NCBI RefSeq assembly: GCF_030272615.1
Contig: NC_081413.1
Location: forward strand, 337,744,802-337,808,801
DNA: 64,000 nucleotides
Source of the DNA: Cryptomeria japonica
Lineage: Eukaryota; Streptophyta; Pinopsida; Cupressales; Cupressaceae
Direction of reading: 5' to 3'
The notes under the pieces are model-generated. The model had not been told where the DNA came from. It worked only from the letters and a program-made list of their open reading frames with translations, and did no database searches. Each line of letters starts with the position of its first letter. Within the stretch, counting starts at the first letter, position 1. Positions 32,801-42,741 of the stretch are shown piece by piece. The translations under genes were made by a program, and so were the position numbers.

Positions 32801-33929
32801 GCTTAAAAACCATTTATCATCAGTCTGGTTGAATAAAGAGGAAGACTCCCTCATTTGGAAATATGAACCTAAAGGTAATATTACTGTCTCTTCTATGTAT
32901 GGTGTTCTCTCCCCTGCCCCTCCTGAAAATCCTTTCTGGTCTAAAGCTTGGATTAAGGGTCTAGTTCCTAAAATCAATTTTTTCTATTGGACTATTCTTC
33001 AGAATAAAATCTTGACCTTAGATAACCTAAAGGGCAGAGGTTTTGCTTTCCCTAATAGATGTGCTCTATGTCTTGAGAAGGAAGAGTCCATGGACCATCT
33101 GGACATCCACTGTTCCTATTCTGCTTCTATCTGGGAAAGATTTCTTAAGAGTTTTTGCATTGATTGGGTGTTTCCTAACACCATTAGTGATTTGTTCTAC
33201 TCATGGAATTATCATTGGTCTAACTCCTTTTTGAGAACTCTATGGCAACTATCTCTCCCTCACATTCTGTAGGGGTTATGGAAAGAAAGAAACAATCATA
33301 TTTTCAGGGACAGTTCTCTTACTCAGGATATTGTTTTCTAGAAAATAAAATGGGTTATAGTGGAGAGCATTAGGATCATTGGGGCCCCCTTCTTTTCGGC
33401 CAACCCTTTGGAATCTCATATTTTAAGTTCCTGGTGTTTGAAGACTGCTGACAGTTTTGATCCCAAGCAAAACAAAAGATTAGAAGCAAGATGGCAAACT
33501 CCCCCTCATGGTTGGTTCAAAGTCAATTTCGATGGTGCTGCAAAAGGTAATCTAGGCCTTGTGGGATGTGGAGCTATTCTTAGAGATGATAAAGGTATAT
33601 GTAAGGAAATGATTGATGTTCCAATAGGAAGCCAAACAAACCACAAGGCAGAAGCAATGGCAGCTCTCCAAGGCATTATCCTCGCAAAAAGATGGAATTG
33701 CCCCTACCTATGGATTGAAGGGGATTCTAACAACATCATTAAATGCCTCAAGGGGACCTCTAAGCCATCATGGTCTATCAATAACATTATAAAGGCTGCT
33801 AGAGACCTCATTAACACTTTTGAGAAAATTTTCATATCTCATATTTACCGTGAAGCTAATGGTTCTGCTGATTGGGCAGCCAATGTGGAAGTCAATCAAG
33901 ATGAATTGATTACTTGGAAGGGAGAATAG
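29811..33929 (+). pseudogene. LINE ORF2: endonuclease, reverse transcriptase, RNase H (decayed)
   Basis: ATG 29811 (MKIISWNIRGLNNPHKH) lies two bases after the ORF1 stop. Apurinic-type endonuclease motifs are NIRG, QETKMS, MGDFNTPL (near 30220) and GSDHFPI (near 30477). The RT region contains NKAPGLDGFP, KPISLCN, GLRQGDPISPILF (near 31730) and FVDD at about 31878, where FADD is usual. A zinc-binding region, CALCLEKEESMDHLDIHC, lies near 33060. RNase H (33520-33890) has VNFDGAAKGN, HKAEAMA and EGDSNN. Two frame changes, near 30810 and 31560-31600, compensate each other. Several stops are present. Confidence 0.9.
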
Positions 33930-33996
33930 GGCCTCCTAGAGGATGTCAGATTAATCATTTTTAAGGATCGATACAATAGCACCCCAAAGATCATTA

Positions 33997-34755
33997 ATGG
34001 TCAAAATAATAATGAAACAGATTAAAAGAAGTGCTTCAAGCTATTCTAATATTGTCAGTACTAGTTTCCAGATTCTGGAAACTATCAGTAGGACCCAGTT
34101 TCTAGAAATTATTAGTAGAACCCAGTTTCTAGAAATTATCAGTAGAATCCAGACTTTGGAAACTATCAGTAGGAAAACTATCAGCAGAACCCAGTTTCTG
34201 GAAATTATCAGCAGAATCCAGATTCTAGAAACTATCAGTAGAACCCAGACTCTGGAAACTATCAACAGAATTCAAATTTTGGAAACTATTAGCATTGGTG
34301 AAGGGAAGTCTACAGCAGATTATGTGGAGGATTTGACCAAAACTATTGCTAGAGCTGAAAATATGAGAGAATCCAACCTTAGATTTGAGCAAATTGAGAA
34401 ATATTTGATTGAGAGGAAAGCTAATGCCAATGCTATGGATCAAACAATGACGAAAACTATCAATAAAGTTAGCAAAATTGAGGAATGGCTTAAAATTATT
34501 GCCGAGCAAAGCTTAAACATTCTGAAGGCCTCTACTGGCAAAACCAAAACCCTCATCAGCAATTTGGAGGAGAAGGATACCGTGGAAATTGACCCTGACA
34601 TTGAAGGAACAAGAGATTTTCAAGGACCCAGAACAAGAACTAGTGGTAAAAAGAAAGAGAAGAAGCCAAATAAGGACTTGGATGAACTTAAAGCTGCTCT
34701 GGCCAACTACAACCAGCTGATGATTAAGGCAGAGGACCTCCTCAAGGCCTTATAA
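33997..34755 (+). CDS. LINE ORF3: 252-residue repeat/coiled-coil protein of unknown function
   Basis: ATG 33997 (MVKIIMKQIKRSAS) follows the ORF2 stop by 67 bp, inside the LINE target duplications. Residues 26-99 are a 9-residue tandem repeat with consensus xLE(T/I)ISRTQ, about eight units encoded by 27-bp repeats (34072-34293). One unit is shortened and refilled. Residues 100-180 look helical (RFEQIEKYLIERK, KISKIEEWLKI-type). Residues 205-225 are basic (GKKKEKKPNK), and the end is a short helix (ELKAALANYNQLMIKAEDLL). No stops interrupt it, unlike ORF1 and ORF2. It resembles no family I know and could be a captured gene or a lineage-specific LINE protein. Confidence 0.6.
   Translation: MVKIIMKQIKRSASSYSNIVSTSFQILETISRTQFLEIISRTQFLEIISRIQTLETISRKTISRTQFLEIISRIQILETISRTQTLETINRIQILETISIGEGKSTADYVEDLTKTIARAENMRESNLRFEQIEKYLIERKANANAMDQTMTKTINKVSKIEEWLKIIAEQSLNILKASTGKTKTLISNLEEKDTVEIDPDIEGTRDFQGPRTRTSGKKKEKKPNKDLDELKAALANYNQLMIKAEDLLKAL
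34072..34293 (+). repeat. 27-bp tandem repeat inside LINE ORF3
   Basis: About eight in-frame copies of a unit like GAAACTATCAGTAGAACCCAG plus two variable codons. Variation is mostly at ACT/ATT (Thr/Ile) and at the second repeat position. The unit is a multiple of three and the frame stays open. Confidence 0.85.
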
Positions 34756-34944
34756 TTATGCAATGTTATCTCTAGTTTCTTCATTTTGTTGTTTCTGCCC
34801 TCTGTTGTCCTTTCTGTTTACTGGCTTTATTGCCAGTCTTTGTTTTAGTTGTTCTTTCTTGGTCTGGATTCTCTTTGATGATCCTGTTTAATCTCCTTTG
34901 TTAAAGGTTTCGGGTCCTTAAAACCTATTTTTCCTATTAATTAG

Positions 34945-34958
34945 AACTTCTAATTTTT
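34945..34958. repeat. Target site duplication of the LINE, right copy (14 bp)
   Basis: It matches 27988-28001 exactly. Confidence 0.88.
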
Positions 34959-37900
34959 CTAACTTGTTTGTTCACTGTGCAAGTATAAGATAGGTTTCCA
35001 TTTTGTGAAAATCAAGTATGTGGGGTAAAATAGGCTCCCACAAGGGTTGAGCGCAACAAACTAGTCATCACTCATGGCATGAGGGGTGATACTAATTAGC
35101 TATCAAATATTGAGTACAGTTGTATCCATGGTCCCATATATTATCATTCAATGATAATATAAACTACCATCCAATGAAAACACATACAACAATGAGTATA
35201 ACTGTACATAATGATCAACAAGTGACTATGAGCCTTCATGTGAATGAGATCATAAAAAATGAGCATTCAAGTATGATTATCACAACAAGGTAAATATATT
35301 ATATGTGGAGATAACCAGTTGCAATTATTCTCTAGATTATCCAAAATGAGTTCTATTGAGCAACATTTGCAATGATACTCAAAGAAATAGATATAAATGC
35401 AATAATGCTCAACTCAGACATGGTAGTGAAAGTACATTAGCCAGAGATAGAGATGTTCATTACTCAAATTTTGGCTTTGGATAATCTTGAGAATCCAATG
35501 CCCAACTACAATGAGAAAGAACCTATCTAATAATCAAAGCAAGTAATGAATAAAAAGAATCCTATCATCCATAGAGGATTCAATGGCAATATGCATTCAG
35601 TTAGGTATGTACAATCACAAAGGTGCAAAGATATCACATGAGGAAAATGATTTTGAAAAGGAATTCATATAGATCATTCAAGTAGCAGCCTTAAAATTCA
35701 TGATACACAGCCAAACATAAGGGTATCCTTACTCATCATCAAAGAAAAATCACAATAAAAAGAAAGAACTATTTTAATATATTAATACAAGAGTGAAACA
35801 ATCTCAGACAGTGAGGAAGCTTGTATAAATTTTCATATATGAACATAGTGAAAGCATTAATAGGACAAAGTAAAGTGAGCAGCTTATGTAGTCAATGTTG
35901 TAAGTAGGTTCCAATGACATCATGTCATAGATCATGAAGCCATCAGTGATGCATGGTTGGTATGCAATATAGAAATGATATGATAGCCATTTTATGAAGA
36001 CCCTTAATCATAGAAAACAATGAGCCATCAAAGAACAATATTATCAAGTAGTCCATTGCATAGTAAGACATCATAGTCACTACCAAAGAGCAATAAATAA
36101 GTGAAAAGTCACAACCTTTATGAAGATGTCAGATACTGATCAAAGAATAGTGAAAAAGAGTTGTAACAACAAAGAGATAGTCAAGAGCATCATTGTTTGA
36201 CAAAAAGGTAACTAATGCATCAACATTCATGAAGTATTCATGAAGTTACAATGAGGTCAGTCTTTAATAACATGACTCAAATACCTTAAAGATAATGAGA
36301 AAGGCAATCCTTATAAGAAATAACAGTACCATCCTTGCCTATTATATTAAAGACACCTGTGCATTATGATATTTATATGGATTATTGATCAGCTATAGGA
36401 TATGAACATATGAAAACCATGAAGATTTGCAGCCATAGAAGACGAGATTATTTTTCAAGAAAATAGGCCAAGTCAAGAATGACTAGGGTTTGAGAAAGGC
36501 CTTTGGAGGCACCATCAGAGTGATATTTTTCAGTTTTCACAATCACAATGGATTTTAGAAGCTCGATAAAATAGCAGAAATAAGAATTGAAAGAATATTA
36601 TTATTAAGGTTTTTAATTAAAACTCTATACGTAGTAGAGCACAATAACAAATAAAAGTACCTACAGTCACAAAGGAGGCATATGCAAACAGTTTTATAAA
36701 ACCCTAACTGTTTTCATGATAAAATCCAATATCCATCTTTAAAGAGCTTCAGGTTCATGCAAGAACAAAAAAATACAAAGATTTTTCACTTACATACAAA
36801 GTCCGAGAAGAGACCTGCACGCTCCATTTCAGGCTTGATTTTTAGAGACAACAAAAGCGCATGGCAACCACAGACAACATGCATGTCGACCACAAAGAGT
36901 TCCATGATATGCAAAGTGAAAAGAATAAAAGATTTTAAGATTTTCAATGCTTTTACCCCTCCATGTCCTAATTCCTTTGGAATTATGATGGGCTTTATTT
37001 CTTTTATAAATAGTTATTAATTATTATGTGGTGGTCGAGCATGAGCTCCCACAAGGACTTTAAGACCTAGTAATATTATTAGCCGAGGGGACTTAGAACC
37101 CCAATATTTTTGAAAGTGCATGGAGACGTTTTAATTTGTTATTATTTAATTTATTTATTTAATAATGGTATTAAAAATAATGAAATTATACATGCATGCC
37201 ATTATTAATAAATAAATTAAAATAATTAATTTAATGCACTTAGGAGATTTTTGTTTTCTGTCATATGCATACATGCATAATTCAAATGTAAAATAAATAT
37301 TAAAGCGATATTTCTATAAATCACTATTAATATTTATTATATAGATATAAGGGATGAGGTTACACATATGTAATAAATATTAAAAGCAAAGTCATCATTG
37401 GTTGAACTTTAATATTTATTTTATTTTCCGCTTACACACACATGCATATGATAGAGGATGATAGTGTTTGAACAACAGATTAGAGTGGAGATAAGGCAAC
37501 TATCAGTAGTTTGAGCATGATTTTAGGGGTCTCTTTGGTTAAACATTGACTTGAGGGCATTTTGATACCATTTTGGCATCTTTTCATGTAGATTTGGCAC
37601 CTATTTTTTAGGATTTTCTTCTGAGATTGGATTTCAAACTTCAATTGGTTTTTGGAGAGTGCTTTTCTTTCTCTTAGGGTTTACGTACCCTAGTTTGTTG
37701 TATATAGAGGAAATTTTGTTATCTTTTTCCTTAGTTCTTTCCTTTGTTATTCCCCTGCCTTAGGAGAATTTGCAGAGATTTGTAACTCATTTTTCATTGA
37801 TATAGAGAGATTTACAATAGTTTTTAGTCCTATACTGTTTGCAAAGACCCCTTTTATTTACAAAATTTCATAAGTTTTCCTTTTTACTTGTGTTTGTTCA

Positions 37901-38414
37901 TAACAAATTTGATAGAAGTAATTTTTGTGTTTCATTTGAAGCATTGAATTTTCCATCTCTTTAGTGTGCATGTATCATTTCTTTTCACTAAATCACATGT
38001 CTTATTTTATGTTGTAGGTTTTCAGTCAATTTGTGTTGTGAAACTAGTTTTCCTTCCAAGTTTTACTGATTTTCTTAACCTTTCTAGGAATTAATTATGT
38101 GGTTGAAAAGTTAATTACCTTGTGTGAGCAGAGTTCTGTGGGTTTTTGTGAGTTATGTCAAGCTTCATCATTATAGTTTGGTGCATCACTTACTAGAATA
38201 GTTTCAATTTCTAGTTTTTCCAATCATTTCTTACTCTTTTCCATACCCATCATTAGTTTTAGGAGGCATTCAAAGGGAGCCAACCCATAACCTAGAGATT
38301 TGATCTCATTATGAGCTAACCCGCAAGCTTGATTTCATTTCTATGTTACACATGATTGCCTAATTATTGGTATTGATTTTCTTAGTAGAAGAAGGTGTAT
38401 CCTCCATGGCAACA
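34959..38414 (+). repeat. Element G 5' LTR, second part (after the LINE)
   Basis: About 3.5 kb of AT-rich non-coding sequence ends in CCATGGCAACA, whose AACA complements the TGTT start. With the first part the LTR is about 4 kb. A TATA-type motif lies at 37701-37707. The only long open frame, around 36757-37020, has no family resemblance. No other feature is seen. Confidence 0.75.
37701..37707 (+). promoter_or_regulatory. TATA box of the element G LTR
   Basis: TTGTATATAGAGG follows TTACGTACCCTAG. It lies about 700 bp before the LTR end, a plausible U3/R position. Confidence 0.5.
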
Positions 38415-38419
38415 ATTTT

Positions 38420-38437
38420 TGGCATGCCCAGTGGGAC
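38420..38437 (+). promoter_or_regulatory. Element G primer-binding site
   Basis: TGGCATGCCCAGTGGGAC lies five bases after the LTR end at 38414. It differs from the initiator-Met sites of the other elements, so another tRNA is implied. I cannot name it with certainty. Confidence 0.65.
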
Positions 38438-38585
38438 TCGTTGAGTTGTTTTAGTTCAAATGAATACCATTTTTTCTACTATTTTGGTACTTACATCAGT
38501 TATTTCAGCCTTTTGAGGTTAATTATTAAGTACCTAGTGACTTTGAAGATCTGAGAAATCAGATCAATTTTATTTTTCATAGCTT

Positions 38586-40060
38586 ATGAGACAAACAATA
38601 TCAAAATCTGATCCTGCAAAGCACGTACAATTGCCAACTGTGAACAAGAGGGTTAAAGAACCACAATTAGCTGATAGTTCTACAAGCTAGGTAAATTCTA
38701 AAAATTCAAGGATTTCAGAGGAAGTTGCAGCTTTTTCAAACCCACTTTTTGTAGAACAATCAAAAGGATTAGATACTACAAGTGATCAATCAACGGTTCC
38801 ACTAATGCAACCAATACCACCAATACAACTAGTACCACCTGTTCAGCCAATTAAACTGGTTCAAATGGCACTAAATCCACCAAGGAACCAACCATTCAAG
38901 GCATTTGATCAAGGTAATCCTTTAATTTTGGCTAATTATCATGATGTTCTAGCTGCTGCTATGAAAAAACTGCCAAATTTTACTGGAGAAGATCAAGTAA
39001 CAATAGTTGAACACATAGGGGATATTGCTACCTTGTGTGGTTTTCATCAAATCACACATGAGGATGTAGCAATCAGATTACTGGCAACAAGTTTTAGAGG
39101 AAAAACATTGGAATGTTTCTAATCATTGCCAGTAGCATCATTCAATTCATGGGATCAGCTGGGAGTTGCTCTAAACCAACATTTTGAAGATATATCAGAT
39201 AATTTTTCTTTGATTGAACAACTTACTACTATCAAAAGAGCACCTTATGAGCACAAGACTAATTTCAACATGCGCTTCCAGAAGACATTGAATCGCATTA
39301 CACAAGTGGTAAGGCCTACAAATGACCATGGTTTTATTTACTATTTAAAGGCCTTAAATAATGATATATCAGTTATGATTCAGTCAATGGGAGGATATTC
39401 TTTGTCAATTTCTTTTGATATAGCTATTAGGGCTGAAAATAGTTTGATTCAAGTGGGGAAGATAGCTCCAAGGCCTTTAATGCCCTTTTTCCAGAGATTC
39501 AGTCTTATGTTCTAGCTATACCTCATACCATAGTTGTTGTTCCATCTTTCCCAAGGCATGAAAATCAACAAATACCATCTTTTATTCCTACTCAAGCCGC
39601 AAATAATGATTTTTCAGGAGTTGAAAGGAATGTTAAATAATTTTCATGAAAATAATCAGCAGATGCAAAAGACTTTGTATGGTTTTAGTAACAAATTGGT
39701 CAATATTGAGAGTAAGGTAGGGCAGAATTCCAAACCATATCAGCCTCCTTATCAGCAAAATCAATAGAACCAATAGAATAGGCAGCCTTATCAGAATAAA
39801 AATAACAATTATAGGACTAATTAGCCCTATAATCCCAATATTGCCTCAAATTCTAGAGAGATTGTTCCAGTAAAAAATAATATGGTTCAAAATGTTGATT
39901 GGTGTTTTCCATGTCATCAATCGCATAACTCGCTGACATGCCCTCAGGAAACTCAGTGTAAGGCTTTAATTCTTTAGAACACATATGGAAATCAGCCTCA
40001 AGATGAAATGAATAAAGAAAATCAACAAGGTGAGCCTGATGTTGCATTAGTTAATTGGTA
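38586..40060 (+). pseudogene. Element G gag (nonsense- and frame-damaged)
   Basis: ATG 38586 opens MRQTISKSDPAKHVQLP. The capsid-like core spans 38805-39515 and includes LPNFTGEDQVTIVEHI, FRGKTLECF, SWDQLGVALNQHFEDI and RFQKTLNRIT. This is the pattern of plant Gypsy gag (retrotransposon gag family). Past 39515 a Gln/Asn-rich stretch (PYQPPYQQNQ) leads to a zinc knuckle-like WCFPCHQSHNSLTC near 39897-39945. Stops at 38689, 39120, 39513 and later disable it. Confidence 0.8.
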
Positions 40061-40411
40061 AACTAATGATTTTTATGGTATAAATGGTACTCAAGGTCAA
40101 AACCAAGCATCTACAACAGTTGTAGCAAATACTAGATCAAAAAAGAGAGATTTAGATGTCAGATAGAAAGATGGTCTTTCCGGACAGCAAGTTGTCCTTC
40201 TATACAACAAACTAATAATAGTAAACAACAAGATGACAAAGGGAAATAACTTGTTTCTACAAGACAACAAGATGATTCAATGGTTCTAGTGCTCCCAAAT
40301 GTTTAGATTCTTCCTAGAGGATGGAACCAACCTCATCAAGATCCCAAGGTTCAAGAGATTTTAAAAGGGTAGTAAAAGGTTAGTACAACTGCATTTAATA
40401 TTGTTGATCAA

Positions 40412-40729
40412 ATGAAGAAAGAACCTGCCAATATTTCTATGTTTGATGCATTGAAGATTCCTGGTCAAACAGACTTATTGCAAGAGGCTATAACAAAGAT
40501 TACAATATTAGATGTTGATTTAGATCAGCCTAAAGTAGCCCTTGTTGATAGTCAAGATGATCAAAATGTTCATGTAGCCAAAGAAAATAATCCACCACCT
40601 TTTTATGTTACCTTAATAATTAGAGATCATTTGTTGCATAACTACATGATAGATTTAGGAGCTAGTAGCTCGAATATTATGCCTAAGAAGTTAGCTGATC
40701 AACTAGGGTTAATAGTTGAACCTTTGTAA
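40412..40729 (+). pseudogene. Element G aspartic protease region
   Basis: The active-site region at about 40652 reads YMIDLGASSSNIMPKKLADQLGL. Plant Gypsy proteases usually have D-S/T-G-A-S followed by N-I-M/L, so Gly is kept and Ser/Thr is replaced by Leu. The upstream VTLIIRDHLLHNY is also typical. The frame ends in a stop at 40727. Confidence 0.8.
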
Positions 40730-40862
40730 AAAGGTGTTATTTAGTTAAATGGGTCATCTATTAAGTCAAGTGAGGTAATCAAAGATCTGTCACTCACATT
40801 GCATGCTTGCTCAAACTTCTCAGTTCCACAAGACATTTATGTGATAGACTTACCACCTTATT

Positions 40863-41507
40863 TTGGGATATGTTTATACAAATTTTACAGCAAAGTTAGG
40901 TGGCTATTTATCATCAGACTGGTCTCATATGTTTTTCAAAACTAGATATGGTACCAAACTAACCATTAAATCAGAACCATTAGCAAAATATTATTTAGAG
41001 TCATATGTGCCAAGTCCCATAAAAGCAAATTTAGTTGTCCAAATGGAGGAAGGGAAAACTTTGGTTAAAGATCCCAATACACCCATTGATGATATATCAG
41101 ATATCAATTTAGACAACTGGTTATTTGAAAACCATGAGTTTGATCCTCTCAGTCACATAGAACAAGCTAAGATAGGGGCTTATATGGTTCATGAACATGA
41201 TGCAGTAATACCAAATTTGATTAAAAAGGGAAAAGAACCCAAAAACAATAAATCAACTTTGGAAACTGTATTTTGAAGGTTCAAGGAGTAAAATAGGTGT
41301 AGGTGGAGGAGTTATGATAATATCACCAATGTAGGGAGAAAGGTATTATTTGGCTTTCAGATTCATTTTTAGTTTAACAAATAATGTTGTAGGATATGAA
41401 GCTCTAATTCATGGCCTAGAATGGGCCAAAAAGAAAGGTATTAAATGTTTACAAGTTTATGGTGATTTTGAAATAGTAAAGAATTAGATCAGAAATTTGC
41501 ATACAAC
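40863..41507 (+). pseudogene. Element G linker and extra RNase H-like domain, N-terminal half
   Basis: 40863-41276 is a linker I cannot assign. From about 41262 the translation reads LYFEGSRSKIGVGGGVMI, then NNVVGYEALIHGLEWAKKKGI and LQVYGDFEIVKN. This is the RNase H pattern D-G-S...G.G, N..E.EAL..GL..A, GDS..V, with the first Asp replaced by Glu and the Ser of GDS by Phe. Element C interrupts it at 41512, and the remainder is at 48389. It lies upstream of RT, separate from the normal Gypsy RNase H at 51614-52126. Confidence 0.65.
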
Positions 41508-41512
41508 AAAAC
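41508..41512. repeat. Target site duplication of element C, left copy (AAAAC)
   Basis: AAAAC is repeated at 48384-48388 on the other side of element C. Confidence 0.88.
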
Positions 41513-42497
41513 TATTGGAATCCAAGAACACTGAGAGGAGGGGGTGAATTAGTGTTCTACCAGAATGATCAATTTTAACCTTATTAAAACATGCATTCAC
41601 CAACCGATATACCGGTACATATAGAATTGAAATAAGTAAAGCAACCAATAAGATAATAACACAAATGAATACCATAATACATAGAATTATACGTGGAAAA
41701 CCTCAAAGAGGAACAACCACTGTGGGATTTGTGACCCACAATATCAATCCATTGATCATATGAAGAGATATTACAAAATATAGGGGCCTGCACTTGCAGG
41801 AAGGCTTACAACCTAGAGCACACTACTCAATTATAAAAGGAGCCTCACTGACTACATACAAATCCAGACTACAATCTGGAGAAATGATTCAACTGCAATG
41901 ATAACATCTTCTATGCCTGAATATAGTTTTGGTTAAGATCTTTCAGTTTTGGTCTAAAACCCTAAACCCTTACCAGAATAACCTCTTACATAAATATTCT
42001 CACATACACAATCTCTCTCATATATTTCACATTACATTACATTCCATAACCTTACATATCCATATCCTTGCCCATTTATTCATTTTAGTTCATTCTACAA
42101 AATGATCTAATCAATTGACCTATATACCCCTTTATAGTCCATCATGCCTCATGTCGTCTTACAAATATAATTACAATATGAATATACATGTTGGCTCAGT
42201 AACATAAATACATGAATATCAAAGACAATTTCCAATGCTAGATCTCCCAAATGATGTCAGCCTCCAATACCGATAACCTGAATGTGAACCATGTCGACCT
42301 GCAATGCTGGTAACCAAAGAATTTCTTCCAGCCTACCGGTGTTGGTGAAGTCTCTATCAGTACACAACTAAACCAAAATATGAAGCCGGAACATGTTTCC
42401 ATTCTTCCATGTTGCCATGTTGCCATGCTGCCATGTTTCCATATTGCCATCAATGATAACATATTGAAACCAACCAATTAAGTGTCAATTGCCAACA
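41513..42497 (-). repeat. Element C 3' LTR
   Basis: It runs TATTGGAATCCAAGAACACTGAG to TTGCCAACA. The minus-strand R/U5 part (about 41940-41750) matches element H at 54836-54995 closely, sharing CAGGCATAG, AGTCAGTGAGGCTCCTTTT and GGATTGTAGTCT-type blocks. Confidence 0.9.
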
Positions 42498-42515
42498 ATC
42501 TCCCCTTTTGGCATT
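42498..42515 (-). promoter_or_regulatory. Element C main polypurine tract
   Basis: The minus strand reads TGCCAAAAGGGGAGAT at the LTR junction. A second tract, TTTCAAAGGGGGAGTAT, lies about 150 bp upstream at 42640-42656. Confidence 0.85.
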
Positions 42516-42741
42516 GGTGGCAACACTTATGTGAAAAATGATCATGGTTTCCATCTGTCAGTTTCATCCTGAGCTTACTCCCCTTGAGTTGAATATCCAT
42601 CTGAACAAAATACTCCATACCTCCTGAATATTTTTCACCTATACTCCCCCTTTGAAATCAATACCAAAAAATACCAAAAAAAATAATACCTAAAACTAGG
42701 ACGAAGAATGAAAGACTGTACAGTGAATGTCCCAAAATACC

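Larger units (their letters stand above)
28002..34944 (+). mobile_element. Full-length L1-type LINE with three ORFs
   Basis: A 14-bp target duplication (AACTTCTAATTTTT) brackets 6,943 bp. ORF1 (28042-29808) is nucleic-acid-binding. ORF2 (29811-33929) has endonuclease, RT, a zinc-binding region and RNase H, as in plant L1-type LINEs. ORF3 (33997-34755) is extra. The 3' end reads GGGTCCTTAAAACC...TTAATTAG with no long poly(A). It sits in the 5' LTR of element G. ORF1 and ORF2 are broken by stops. Confidence 0.92.

Noticed and set aside
34072-34293. 27-bp repeats that could suggest a CRISPR-like array
   Set aside because: The units are directly contiguous with no spacers and stay in an open protein frame.
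36757-37020. 87-codon frame in the G LTR
   Set aside because: It is an isolated frame in AT-rich LTR sequence with no motif or homologous copy.
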